DNA of 64,000 nt from Adiantum capillus-veneris (GCA_014529385.2 CM043962.1:41909598-41973597); one strand, 5' to 3'; counted from the first letter of the stretch, positions 11,357-22,239 are shown. Program-made: numbers and translations. Notes: generated by a model not told the origin, from the letters alone.

Positions 11357-12194
11357 AAAATTCACTTTTCTTTCGATTAACATAAAGTTTATTTTCTCTT
11401 AGAACTTGAGATATTACTTGGAGGTGTTGCTTGTGTTTGTCTAATGAACTAGAGTAGATGATGATATCATCAAAGAACACTCTAGTAAAGGTTCGGTGAG
11501 GCCTGAATAGCTTCTCCATCAACCGGTTGAATGTGACTAGTGCATTGGTCAAGCCAAAAGGCATGACAATATATTCGTAAAGACCAAACGTAGTGCAAAA
11601 TGCGGTCTTTACAATGTCTTGATCAACTATCCTTATTTGATTATAGCCACTTTTTAGGTCAATCCTACTGAAGTAGGTCAATCCTTGTAGCTTATCAAAT
11701 AGGTCTTCTACCCATGGAATGGGAAATCTATTCTTGATAGTGATCCTATTTAGTGCTCTATAGTCGACACACATTCGATATGTGCCGTCTTTATTTTGTA
11801 CTAGTAACACGGGTGAGAAAAATGGAGATGAGCTAGGCCTAACCATTCCCTTCTCAACTAACTCATGCACTTGCCACATAATCTCCTCTTGTTGAGCTTG
11901 AGAAACTCTATAAGGAGGTTTGTTAGGCGGTGAAATTCCTGGAAGAAGTTCAATTGCATCGTCATCATTACCTCGTTTAGGAGGTAGCTCACAAGGGATG
12001 TCGTCAATAAAGACATCTTGAAACCCCTTGAGAAAATTGGATAACTCTAATTCCTTGTGACTGTGTTTATTTTCTTTTGTTAAAACATTAGGTTCATTTT
12101 GAGAATCTTTAACAAAAATCATGTACACGGAAATAGAGCTCTTTATTGACTTATTGAAAGCTTGCGTATGTACAATGGGTATGGTGTTACCCAT
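11334..12194 (-). pseudogene. Gypsy reverse transcriptase
   Basis: This 286-codon open segment carries the RT palm and fingers: YRVSQAQQEEI, VEKGMVRPSSSPFFSPVLLVQNKDGTYR (about residues 114-140) and MCVDYRALN. It continues with FSRIDLKSGYNQI (Asp179) and the active-site FFDDIIIYS (Asp242, Asp243), where most gypsy elements have Y-x-D-D. All three catalytic aspartates are kept. The upstream protease and downstream RNase H are in other frames, so polyprotein synthesis is broken at both ends. Confidence 0.92.
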
Positions 12195-12610
12195 TGCTTA
12201 GCATCTATGTACATATCTTTTTTCCTGAACCTAAAGCAGATTCTTCTTTCAGGGAATTTAACATTGGCAGCCATGCGATCAAACCATGGTGCCCCTAGGA
12301 TTACATCCTCATGCTTGAGAGGAGAGATAAAGAAGTCCTCTTTGTCCACATAGCTTTGTACATGGAGCCTCAATTTCTCGATTAAGGGAGTGACTGAAGC
12401 TTCTTGCCCCTTGAAAGCATCATCTGCGGGTAGGACATCTCCAATCTCGTAAGCTTGTATGCCTAGCCTCGTGGCCAACTCTGTGGATATTAAATTGTGA
12501 GTAGAACCAGGGTCAAAGAGAATAAAAGCATCATGTTCTCTTACCTTTCCCCAAGCATGGCATAGAGGAGATCCTTTGTGGTGAGTTTCCTCCTCTTGGA
12601 TTTCAACCAA
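12143..12610 (-). pseudogene. Gypsy aspartic protease
   Basis: A 155-codon frame contains LFDPGSTHNLISTELATRLG (Asp33) and, further on, VILGAPWFDRM. This is the D-x-G-S/T catalytic loop and the hydrophobic-G-x-x-W strand of plant gypsy retropepsins. The usual DSG is DPG here. The protease would cut the Gag-Pol polyprotein. It overlaps the RT frame by about 50 bases in a different register, which points to a small indel near 12190. Confidence 0.85.
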
Positions 12611-14139
12611 GGTAGCTCTAGGAGGCTCATGGCGGATGTTCTTTTGGGGACAAGCGCGGTACGTGTGCCCTTGCTCGCCTCACTTGAAACAATGGTTATC
12701 CTTGCGATAACACTCAAGCTCTTCAGGAGAGAGTTTGTTTTTGCCTTTGTAAACTCCCTTCTCCTTAGCTTTGTTGGAATTGCCCTTAGGAGACTTTTGG
12801 ACATTTTCCTTCCCCGTAGGCTAATTGGAACCCTTGTTTTCCGTGGGCTTAGACTTTCTCTTAGCCCCTGTTTGGAAATTGATTCGAGAAGCCACCATAG
12901 TATGGTGTATAATCGCCGATCTAGTGCGTGGCCTTTGGGAGTTGACATACTCTGCCGTTTCTTCAGTTAAGCCAGCACAAATTGTTGCTTTTGCTCTCCC
13001 AAATCCAACTTTTTGAAGATAGTGGCTTTGAGTAAGTCCCAAAACTTGTCTACATATTTGTGAATGGATTCGTAGGGAGAGAGCTTCAAGCTTCGCCATT
13101 CGATGAGTACTTTGTCTTTGGCATTGGTGGCCAAAAACTACTTCATAATGGAAGCTCTTAAAGCTTTCCGTGTTCGTGGAGCTTCATCGTTGGCCCGTAG
13201 GCCCGTAGGCTAGACCACCATTTCCTGGCGGACTTTTGAAAGTGCATAGCTACATGGCGTAGCTTAGAGGACTCCATGAAGCCCTCATCTCCAAACGCCG
13301 CATCGAATTGTTGGATAAAGGCCAAAACTTTGTCCGTAGCACCAAAGGTGCCATTGTAGGTAAGGAAAGAGATGCTCTTCCCTCCCTCTTTGAACTTGTT
13401 GAGCTTGGACAACTTCTTCCATGCGGCGTAGGATTTCCTATGGCCTCTTCTTTTTGATGGTTCAAAAGTTGCACCATCACTTTCTTCAGAAGATGAAGAA
13501 TTTGAGGAAGATGGAGAAGAGGGTGACCTATTTTTCGCCTTTTTCTTGCCTTGATCTCTTTGTCTACACCATCACTTTCATAAAAAGAAGAGGATGAATA
13601 AGATGGAGAACAAGGTGTCCTCTTTCTCGCCTTTTTCTTCTCTTGCTTTTTGTCATCCCTCTTTGAAGTATGGTGTGGAGGAGTGTGTGATGGTCTTCTC
13701 CGTTTTGGGGTGATGGAGAGCGTTTAGCCCACCGTCTTTGTGGAGCCATCTCTGTCAAGGTGGCAAGAGACTCACTTCTTTCTTGTTACTTTGGTAGAGG
13801 CTCTTGAATTCTACTTTGGGAAGGAGATGCATCATCAAGAAGCAAATTTTTGAGCCCTTCGTATGGATCCTCTTCTTCTTCCTGAATCGGAGAGAGACCT
13901 CTTTTGGAAGTCTCTCAAGGAGGCTTCCTAGGTGCTCTCTCGTCATGGTGGGGAGAATGGAGAATATCATGAGCATGAAGTTCCCGTTGCACTTCACTTT
14001 GGAGGGATGGATTGCCCATAGCTTGTTGAAGCCTAGAAACAAGGTAGTTAACAAGCACAGGGGCATCATTAGTAGCCTGCTCATTAGCAAAATCAAAGTT
14101 ATCAACATTAATTTCACTCTCTTTACTATTCTCAGCCAT
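12611..14139 (-). pseudogene. Gypsy gag
   Basis: The likely start is the ATG at 14139 (MAENSKESEIN...). Frames change near 13915, 13560 and 13130. A charged Ser/Lys-rich linker precedes the capsid-like block KFKEGGKSISFLTYNGTF, AFIQQFDAAFGDEGF and HFQKSARKWW (13412-13158), typical of the retrotransposon gag family. Near 12650-12720 a zinc knuckle reads C-F-K-stop-G-E-Q-G-H-T-Y-R-A-C: the second Cys of C-x2-C-x4-H-x4-C is a TGA at 12680-12682. Gag forms the particle and binds RNA. This copy cannot make an intact one. A related gag fragment is at 22.4-23.3 kb. Confidence 0.8.
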
Positions 14140-14515
14140 TCTAACAACTTTTAGGTGTACTTTGGCACTTCAAGCCCTAGTTTCTAATCCTCTTTACCCC
14201 TTTAACAAAACCACTCAAGCTATTGTACCCGTGGCTCGAATACCATTAAATGCAAGGAATAGAAGCAAGGGTTGTTCAACACCAAAACAAAACCGACTCC
14301 TATCAAGCTTCTAATAGCTCAATAGTGGTTAAGCCGTTATCAACCACTATTAGGACCATTCCTCTCGATGGTGATGCCCCATTATCTGCATGAAGACAGG
14401 CGCACTGCAAGACTGAAAAATCCCTATTCTACTTACCCACAAGCAATTAATAATACCGACCATTTATAGCTAGCTTGAGGACCTCCCTTCTTGAGCAAGA
14501 AAAGAGAAACCTTGT

Positions 14516-14528
14516 GCTTTGATACCGA
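14516..14528 (-). promoter_or_regulatory. Gypsy primer-binding site (degenerate Met-i tRNA type)
   Basis: On the minus strand, TCGGTATCAAAGC directly follows the 5' LTR. It shares the GGTATCA core with the tRNA-iMet complement TGGTATCAGAGC used by other elements in this window. It marks the start of minus-strand DNA synthesis and confirms the orientation. Confidence 0.65.
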
Positions 14529-15736
14529 TGTAACATTTAATGGCCCAGTAGCTTGTGTGGAGTGGAAAATAACATGAACATAGTGAGCACTTCATTAGAA
14601 TAGATTCCTAATGAGAATAACAGGAGTGCTTGGGTGGAGAGAGAAACAAAAGGTATAACACCTAGTTAGATAGCATGAACAATACTTCAAAAGAGAGAGA
14701 AATTAAGCTATTGACAATAGTTGAGGACCGGATTTGCATGGAGCCGATCCCCCCTCCAAAAGGCTTTGTATTATGGTTTCTCCCATCAAGGGAGACATTT
14801 TACAATACAATTCTTTGTGTTCCTTCAATACTAGCTAGTGCAATGAAGATGGGTACTTCAAGCACTAAGCAAAACACTTATCAAACACAACATCAATTCC
14901 ATCATGGTCTCAGACCCAAGACCTCACACACCTTCGAAGATGGTGAGAGCTAGCTGGGTATGAGAGTAGAGTGAGAGGAAGAAGGAGTAGTCTACGAGAA
15001 AGATGTACATCTCCTCACATAATCACTCACATTAGCATAGCTTAGCTTAATAATTGTCAGGATAGAGGAGATGAGCATGCATTGAAGCTTGGCTCTTGGT
15101 TGGATTTGCATAACAAAGCCAAGAGTTGTTGGTGTAGGCCTCCCTTCTCACAAGCTTGGAGTAGGTGATAAGCTTTCCATTAAAGCTTGAGAAGGAGAGA
15201 GAGAGAGTCTTCTTGCTTCACACATTAGTTTGTGTGAGTGTGTGTGGATAATGCCTTGAGAAAATCAGCCCTCTCTCTCTCTCTCTCTCTCTCTCTTGGT
15301 CGACCCCTCTTGCTATTTGTTCATGCTGCAACCCTATTGGCCCTTTCCAGACTTAGCCAATGAGTATTAAGAAGCATTAGTGATAGCCTTCTGACATGTG
15401 TCCCCCTTTCCCCTTTTGTGATAGCTTTAGGTAATTAATAAATGCAACTAAACTCTCATTGGACCCCTTTGCCTCCTGGCCAATAGGAATCAGGCAAGCC
15501 ATTGGGCTGTTGAATGCTCATTGGACCCCTTGGGAGACTATCCAATAGTCTTCTAGAGATATTAATTCCTATTGGTTCTTTTATTAAGTGTTTTTAAATT
15601 AATTAAACTAGATTTACTCTAGCCTAATTCTCATTGGTCCACCTCCATGGTCATCCAATAGGATGTGAGTACACCTTGTGGGCATCTGGGCTAGGGAGCT
15701 GACATGTGTCCCTCATTCCCTTTGTGTAAAGGGAGC

Positions 15737-15772
<36 letters not shown>

Positions 15773-16124
15773 CTCTCTCATCCCCTACTTCAAGGGCTGG
15801 CCCCCTCCTATGTAGGACTTGTGAAGACTTTTTGGGACACACACAAAGGATCCAATTTCCCTAGTGTTTGACCTTTGGACACAACCTTTGAATTTTGGAA
15901 CCTTAGCATTTTGGAAGTCTTAATGGGCTGAACCTTAGGGTCTTTTAAGCCCATTGTTGCACATTGCTCTTTTGCAGATGGCCCCTCCTTTGTATCCCTA
16001 CTGTGGCTTGTCTACCAGCTTAACCAATATTCTAGCTTTTTCTGCCCTGGCACTACCCCATATTAAAAGATCAGTTTAACATGAGAAAATCATTTAAAAT
16101 AATTAGATAATAGTTATGATGACA
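14529..16124 (-). repeat. Gypsy 5' LTR (right copy)
   Basis: This is a 1596-bp repeat beginning TGTAACATTTAATGG and ending GATGACA. It is collinear with 7220-8845. Compared with the left copy, the CT run near 15270-15297 is longer and the GT run is shorter. A target duplication follows at 16125. Confidence 0.9.
15738..15770. repeat. (GT)n microsatellite in right LTR
   Basis: About 16 GT units, homologous to the longer tract at 8413-8469. Confidence 0.95.
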
Positions 16125-16129
16125 ATTCA
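16125..16129. repeat. Target-site duplication ATTCA, right
   Basis: Identical to 7215-7219, on the other side of the gypsy element. Confidence 0.85.
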
Positions 16130-16385
16130 ACTCTTTTTTCACAAAAAAATGTCACATAATTGCTCAATGATAAGTAGGGCGTGTTCAAACTGCACAGAGC
16201 GCTCTTGAGCAACTAGAGCAAGTGCCTTTGAATTCACAATTTCACACAGATCACAGAGCCCTAGAATTGACACACAAATAGGCGGCTACAGCTTCACCTT
16301 CCCGAGGCATGTCGAGATCGAACACGTGCCCATTTTTTTTGCTGCAAAAGTGCTTGGGACAACATTGTTTTTGAGGGAGGACTCG

Positions 16386-16603
16386 CAATGTTTGGGAAAA
16401 ATCATTTTCACAAACATACAAAAATCCCTGCAAGACAAATCTGAGCCGGAAATTTTACAATACTAGCCTATACTTTTGTAGAATTACACTATTTTCCATG
16501 TATTATCAGCGGATTTTTCTCCTTTTTGCCATCCCCTCAACCGGCTACTGTGATTTTGCAATCGGCTCAAGGCTAAGCTGAGGCACACTTTTCCCGAACA
16601 CTA
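16386..16603. mobile_element. MITE copy B, about 218 bp
   Basis: The left end CAATGTTTGGGAAAAATCA and the right end CTTTTCCCGAACACTA are inverted repeats matching copy A (6744-6963) in reverse orientation. Shared internal blocks include GGGAAAAATCATTTT and CCGGAAATTTT. Flanks GGGAGGACTCG and GGGAGGGTCG resemble a 10-11 bp target duplication. It is non-coding. Confidence 0.55.
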
Positions 16604-17039
16604 GGGAGGGTCGCTTGTTGTCATGGTGGGTTCGAAACACCTTGTATTCCTCTTTTGCAAATCTGTGAAAGCCAAATAGGTAGCACGCTTTTTCTCCCCT
16701 TTCTTTTGTGTGCAGTTTGTGTGTGTGTATGTGTGTGAGAGAGAGAGAGGGGGAGGAGGAGGAGGAGAAGGAGAATTTTAACTTTGTTAAATATATGGCT
16801 CCGATCAAAATCTTGGCCTCTCCTTGCTTCGCTGGGTATTCCACAATTTACTACTTAAAAAAGCTCCAACGATCAAGCACTTCTCAAAAATTTCATACAG
16901 CTCCAAAGATCAGGTGCTAATTTTAACTTTATCATATTGGCTCTCCATTATGGTTTGAACTTTTCAAAGGTAGGAAATTTAGTGCATAAAGTTTGGAAAT
17001 TTATTGCATAAGGATTCCAAGAGTCCTTGTAAATAGTGC
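16604..17039. other. No gene; GA-rich microsatellite at about 16733-16775
   Basis: A GTGTGTGT run followed by GAGAGAGA and GGAGGAGGA tracts produces a fortuitous plus-strand frame. Nothing else is recognised. Confidence 0.5.
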
Positions 17040-18000
17040 AGATTTCCTGCAGCCATGAAGTCTCTATGAGCTTTTGCCATGGATTGCAATCAGGAGCATG
17101 TAGCCTTACACAAGGCCTTCACATGGGTGTGAGAATTCATGATGAGATTGCTAGTTAGGGGATGTTGTGCTTGGCAATAATTTGATCGATATGTATGCTA
17201 AATTTGGTGCCCTCACAAAAGCACAAAAAGTTCTTGATGGGTATCCCTCTAGGATGTCATCCCTTAGATCATGTTGATTACAGGATATGCCTAACATGGT
17301 TGTGGCAAGGAACCTGCGGCGGGCAATTTTAACCAAATGTGAAGGGAAGGCCTTTCTCAAAATGCATTCACCCATGGTTTCACCTTGAAGGCATGTGGAC
17401 TTACACAAGTCCTTGACATGGGTGAGAGAATTTTCGTGCTTTGGTTGATATGTATGCCAAATGTGGTGCCGCTGTTGTGATGGTACCTCTCTTGGATGTC
17501 ATCACTTGGAACCCACTTGGAACATGTTGATTTCACAATATGCACAATATAGGAGTGGCAAGGAAGCTTTGTGTTGTGTATGCAAGGGATCTCTATGTTG
17601 TTTTAATCAGACGTGAAAAGTTCTCAATGGGCATCCTCTTCGACATGTCATCACTTGGATGGTGTTGATTGCACAATTTTCCTAACCGTTGGTTGAGGCA
17701 AGGATGCCCTAGGTTGTTTCAACCAGATGTAAAGGAAAGGCCTTTGTCCAAGTGCAAGTAACTATGCTTGCACATTGAGGGCCTATGACCTCACGCAAGA
17801 CGTTGACATGGGTAAGAGAATTCTTGATGAGATTGCTAGTCAGGGGTAGTTATAGAACGATAGCATGCTTGTTAGTGCTTGTTGATATGTATGACAAACG
17901 TGGTGCCCGCTCGAAATCACAAAAAGCTTTGATGGGCATCCTCTCCCAAATGTCATCATTTGCAACAAATTGATTGCACAACCCGTGTCATGAAAATCAA
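17040..18000 (+). pseudogene. PPR-protein gene relic (three degenerate repeats)
   Basis: Plus-strand fragments in shifting frames match pentatricopeptide repeats. One is LGNNLIDMYAKFGALTKAQKVLDGYPSRMSSL (about 17172-17262, residues split across lines of decay). Another is LVDMYAKCGA with VITWNPLG (about 17440-17520). The third is LVDMYDKRGARSKSQKAL (17875-17930). Each is preceded by a MG-x-RIHDEIAS-like helix, and GATGAGATTGCTAGT recurs at 17139 and 17825. PPR proteins bind organellar RNA for editing, splicing or stability. The many stops and frame changes rule out function. It is probably a processed or decayed copy of a large plant family. Confidence 0.7.
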
Positions 18001-19420
18001 ATTCTAGCCTTCTAAAAGTATTTTCCATCTTAAAGTGGCCACTTAAGTCGAGGTAAAATAAAAGAGAAGAAGTGAAATTGATGAAAGTGCTTATAGACTT
18101 AGTCTGGTCAAAGGTTTGGGACCAAAGAGAAGAAGTCCATAAAAGAGTAAGAATAATTACTATTTAATCATCTTAGGTCAAAGATACAGATCAAGGAAGG
18201 ATAAAACTATCTCGAGCAACCTTGATCAAAGATACATGACCAAGTGGGTTAATTAGAGCAATTATAGGAGTGTAAAAATAGAAACTGATTGTGTGAATTT
18301 TAAATAACCAAACTTACTCATTAGACTCCAAGTATGAAGTCTGGGAAGCCTTAGGGTAAAATTTAAACTTGTCCGAGATAGTTTGCATTTAGTAGGTTTT
18401 GGGACCAGTTTCATAGAACCTCCCAAGGACTATGCTCAGGTTTTGCACATGACATGAAGTTCTAAAGCCCAAGGGTAAGTTTGATTTTTCCAAACTTGTC
18501 CTAATTTAGCAGCTCCTAACTTTGCACGTAGTAGACTCTAGCTCGGGTCAGCTTCATAGAGCCTCCAAATGATAGTGCAAAGGTCTTGCACATAAGCTAG
18601 TTAAAATGAAGGTAAGGTCTTGCATATGAGCTAGTTAAATTGAAGGTAAGGTTGTGACTTTCAATTAATTCAAGGAAAAAGTGGAAGTCTAAGGTTAGAT
18701 CAACCCCACCATATTTAGAAAGTGGACTCTAGTCCTCTCTTCCAAGTTTGGCTAGGCCATGTGTCCAAAGTAGCTCACCCTAGCTTTATGGGAAGTTGGT
18801 GGACAAGTGTGTGTGTATACACTTGCCAAATTCAAGTTTGAAGAGGAGGGGGTGATTTGTTCAAGAATAGCAATAAAGGGAGAGAAAATGTGTTAGCATA
18901 TGCATCAAGCTGCACTTTAGGTCCTCACTTGTGATTGGTTCATGCAATAAGTATTCTATCTGAAGATTTTAGCAAGTGTGGAAGAGGGGAAAAGAGAGGT
19001 CTAGTGGGAATTTTTTTCACTCTCTGTCATTTTTGGAGTTTCTATTGTGGCAAAGAAAGTGCTCTCTCTCCCCTTCTCACATGGGGTCTCAAGAAATGGC
19101 CTTCGCGCTCAAGCTCTTGGCTACGGATGCAAATCCAAGCAAGAGGATTCATAAAGGCTCATCTTCTTCTTCTCTACTATTCTAGCTATTTGAGCTTTCT
19201 TGGAGTAAGCATATACAAAATGATACTTTTTTGCTTAAGAAATGTTGTTTTTTTCATCCTCATCTACCTCCATTTTTCTTCGGGAAGAAAGAACTATAGG
19301 GATGGAGGTTCAAGTGGAGGTTCAAAGCCAAATACAAGCTCTTCAAGTTTCCCAAGCACCCAAGAAGAGAGAGCTCTTGTGAGGTGAAGAATGCACGGTG
19401 CTTGCGGAGTGTGAGGGAGA
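18001..19420. other. No gene; diverged internal repeats near 18390-18660
   Basis: An AGTAGGTTTTGGGACCAG... segment near 18391 recurs in diverged form near 18530, and a shorter block (TAAGGTCTTGCATATGAGCTA-like) repeats at about 18585-18650. A plus-strand frame at 18935-19387 has no recognisable motif and a hydrophobic middle. It may be UTR or leader sequence of the copia element that follows. Confidence 0.4.
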
Positions 19421-19566
19421 AGAAGAGTAGACAAATTGTTGGTAGAGCTCTACATGAGGATTAGAATTACCTCACTACTCCTTATTGTTCTATATGATCA
19501 AAAGAATAGATAAGGTTAGTACGATCAATGTAATGGGTGTCCGACTAGTTGGCTTGAACCCTAACA
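19421..19566 (-). repeat. Copia LTR, left copy (approximate left edge)
   Basis: It shares GAGGATTAGAATTACCTC, CTACTCCTTATTGTTCTAT and GAATAGATAAGGTTAG with 22046-22201, in the same order, and ends in GAACCCTAACA. The right copy has a few extra bases. The left edge is uncertain. Confidence 0.6.
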
Positions 19567-19838
19567 ATCTCCCACTTGAAGGCAAGCGTGGCCCAAGTGG
19601 CCTATGTATGTACATATGTACAACCGTTAAGAAATCATGTGGCTTCAGCCTACACCCATTATCTCCATGCAACGTGCGAACCGCTTTGAGGGTAGGCTCT
19701 TCGTGAGAGCATCTACAGGGTTGTCATTTGTATGAACCTTGACTAGCTCGATGCGCTTGATGGCCAATATGTCTCGCATCACATGATAATGGACTTCTAT
19801 GTGTTTTGACTTGGAGTGAAACACAAGGTTCTTCACTG
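19567..19838 (-). pseudogene. Copia RNase H C-terminal fragment
   Basis: The minus-strand frame reads NLVFHSKSKHIEVHYHVMRD, then VKVHTNDNPVDALTKSL and ARCMEIMGVG. This is the conserved end of Tnt1-type copia RNase H, where SKHIEVxYH and the DALTK block are family hallmarks. The polypurine tract and LTR follow directly. It is separated from its own RT by the inverted block on its right. Confidence 0.8.
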
Positions 19839-21740
19839 ATGCAATCGTACTCTAGAGATGTACCTACCACTAGTAGTGCTCCAGATTGAGCTACTGATAC
19901 TCTTGAGAGATCAAAGCCCCCAACAATCAGGCAATGAGGAGATCTACACGTGTATATCATGCCCCTGAGTGGTTTCAACCAGGGTTAGACTATATATTGG
20001 TCATTGACTGTGGAGAGCCTACTTGCTACCAAGTTTGAGGTTATTGAGATGGAATCTAGTGATTGTACTCTAGCAATGTACCTACTACTAGTAGTTCTCC
20101 ATACAGAGCTAGTGATGCTCTTGAAAGACCAGAGTCTAGCAGCCAGGTAGTGAGGAGATCTACACGTGCATCTCGTGCCCGTGAGAGTGGTTTCAACGAG
20201 GATTAGATTATCAATTGTTCATTGACTATGGAGAGCCTACCTGCTGCCAAGAGGTTATTGAGATGGAAGATAACTTGAAGTGAGAGCACGCAATGCAAAT
20301 GAGACTTGGGAACTGACAGACTTGTTAGAGAGCAAACAAGCCTTGCCTTGCAAATGGGTGCATAAGAAGAAGTACACGACATAGGATCCTAAGCCTAAGT
20401 ATAAGGCTAGATTGGTTGCTAAGGGATTCAAAAAGAAGAAAGGTGTGGATTTTGATGAGATTTTTTGTCCAATATTCAAGATGACTACATTGTGTCTTGT
20501 GCTTGGACGAGTAGCCATTGAAGACATGGAACTTGTTTAGATGGATTTGAAGGTGAATTTCCTTCACGGGGATCTTGATGAGGATGTCTACATGAAATAG
20601 CTAGAGGGTTTTGAAGTCAAACCTGATTGGCCTACTAGGGAAAAACTGGTGTGTAGATTTCATAAGGCATTGTATGGACTAAAGCAAGGCTCAAGGTAGT
20701 GGTACATGAAGTTTGACAAGTACATGCAGTCCCAAGATTACGTAAGGAGTCAGAAAGATCACTGCTTATATACCGAGATGTTGAACAATTGTTTCCTCAT
20801 CATCCTCATACTCTATGTTGATGATAAGCTTATTATTGGTGGGAAGTCTAAAGATGAGATTTCCATCTTGAAGAAGTCACTGAGCATGAACTTCTCTATG
20901 GAGGATTTGGGATATATTAGTCACTTTCTTGGTATGTGTATCAAGAGGGATGGAAAATGTGGAATATTGGAGTTGTCATAGGAAACATATATCCACAAGG
21001 TCTTGCAACGTTTTTATATTTTGGGGGGAAGGCTACATTGAATATCCCAATGCAGGCAATGAAAAACTTAGCAAGAATGATGCTCCCAAGTTTGATGCTG
21101 AGAAAGAAAAAATTACCAAGGTGCAGTCTTATGTACGCCATGTTAGCCACAAGATCGAACATCGATTTTGATGTGGAAGTTGTTTGTAGATGTATGACAA
21201 ATCTTGGCAAAAAGTAGTGGGACACGGTGAAGCATATCTTGAGATATTTGAAAGGTATAGAAAACAAGTGCTTACACTTTGGGAACAATGATGCATCCAT
21301 TGTGGTTACACATATGTGGATTATGTAGGTTTTGTTGATAGTCAAAGATCCACCTCTGGCTATGTTTTTCTATTTGTTGGAGTAGTCGTGTCACGGAGAT
21401 CATGTCTTCATCTTCCACCACAGAGGCAAAGTGTGTGGGACTTTTTGATGCTAGCAAGAAATCTATATGGTTAGCTCACCTAGTGAAGACCTTGGCATTA
21501 CTCAGAATCTAGTACTGCATTGTGATAGTCACAATGTGATTTCATTAGCAAAGACCCTTGTGTTTCACTCCAAGTCAAAACACATACAAGTTAATTATCA
21601 TGTGATACAAGGCATATTGGCTAGCAAGCACATTGAGGTAGTCAAGGTTCATACGGATGATAACCCTGTAGTGCTCTCATGAAGAGCCTACCCTCAAAGA
21701 GGTTCGCACATTGCACGGAGATGATGGGTGTAGGGTGAAG
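19839..21740 (+). pseudogene. Copia pol fragment, plus strand (linker, RT, RNase H)
   Basis: The first 430 bp is a duplicated IN-RT linker (SSSPYRASDAL and RRSTRAS). RT follows with KWVHKKK, YKARLVAKGFKKKKGVDFDE, LHGDLDEDVYMK, ALYGLKQGSR and the catalytic ILYVDDKLIIGG (about 20808-20843). RNase H follows with STSGYVFLF and NLVLHCDSHNVISLAK. It ends SKHIQVNYHVIQGILASKHIEVVKVHTDDNP (to about 21670). At least five stops interrupt it. It is paralogous to 19567-19838 but lies on the opposite strand. Confidence 0.85.
19847..20282. repeat. Tandem duplication, period about 218 bp, in copia linker
   Basis: GTACTCTAG...ATGTACCTAC at 19847 recurs at 20065. The copies also share GAGGAGATCTACACGTG and GACTxTGGAGAGCCTAC. 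They are diverged, so the event is old. Confidence 0.8.
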
Positions 21741-22000
21741 CCAGTAGCTCAAGTTATGAGCAAAATAGTGACCTACTATCAATCTACCCTAAACTGAGCA
21801 ACTTGCTTCTCTCTCTCTTTGAGATCAGAGAAAGCTCAATCTCTCACCCCTTGTGGATTGTGGAGTTCATCCCCTTGCCACCTTGATGTGTGAGCTCTAT
21901 GTGCCAAGCTCACAATGCATCCATAGCTATGGAAGTTCTGAGCTAATGTGAAGCTCACCAAGAAGAGGAAAATGCCAGGAGAGAAGTAGCATTACAACCT

Positions 22001-22045
22001 TTGGCTCTGATACCACTTGAAGAGTGCATGGCTCTGATACCACTT
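22001..22045 (-). promoter_or_regulatory. Duplicated copia primer-binding site
   Basis: GGCTCTGATACCACTTGAAGA occurs twice here, about 29 bp apart. Its minus strand reads TGGTATCAGAGCC, complementary to the 3' end of initiator-Met tRNA. The copy nearer the LTR (22031-22042) is in the expected place; the other is a local duplication. Confidence 0.7.
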
Positions 22046-22201
22046 GAAGATTAGACACAAGAGTGTTGATGGAGCTCTTAGTGAGGATTAGAATTACCTC
22101 GCTACTCCTTATTGTTCTATGTGATTAAACGAATAGATAAGGTTAGAACTTTGTACGATCAGTGTGATGGGTGTTTGGCCAATGGGGGTGTGAACCCTAA
22201 C
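22046..22201 (-). repeat. Copia LTR, right copy (approximate)
   Basis: Begins TGAAGATTAGACAC two bases after the PBS complement and ends AACCCTAACA. It is similar in order and content to 19421-19566. Confidence 0.6.
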
Positions 22202-22239
22202 ATGAGGCCTCCTAGTGAGACCTCCAAAAGAGTAACCTC

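Larger units (their letters stand above)
7220..16124 (-). mobile_element. Complete Ty3/gypsy chromovirus, minus strand, 8.9 kb
   Basis: Direct repeats 7220-8845 and 14529-16124 (about 1.6 kb, TG...CA type) flank a minus-strand interior in the order gag, protease, RT, RNase H, integrase, chromodomain. This order and the integrase-linked chromodomain define a chromovirus. The 5-bp flanks are identical: ATTCA at 7215-7219 and at 16125-16129. A PBS-like site abuts the right (5') LTR. The coding region has several frameshifts and stops, so the copy is structurally complete but not autonomous. It inserted a few bases beyond the poly(A) tail of a LINE. Confidence 0.92.
19421..22201 (-). mobile_element. 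Rearranged copia element with inverted interior
   Basis: Similar direct repeats end in CCCTAACA at 19566 and 22201. Next to the left one is a minus-strand polypurine-tract complement (ATCTCCCACTTGAAGG). Next to the right one is a minus-strand PBS complement (GCTCTGATACCA). The outer frame is therefore a minus-strand copia. The left interior (19567-19838) is minus-strand RNase H tail. The main block (about 19839-21740), however, runs plus strand with IN-RT linker, RT and RNase H, and the rest (about 21741-22045) is minus-strand leader. The two RNase H ends form an inverted repeat. Confidence 0.65.

Noticed and set aside
8413-15770. Tandem repeat arrays in the LTRs considered as a CRISPR-like or satellite array
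   Set aside because: They are simple GT and CT microsatellites without spacer structure.
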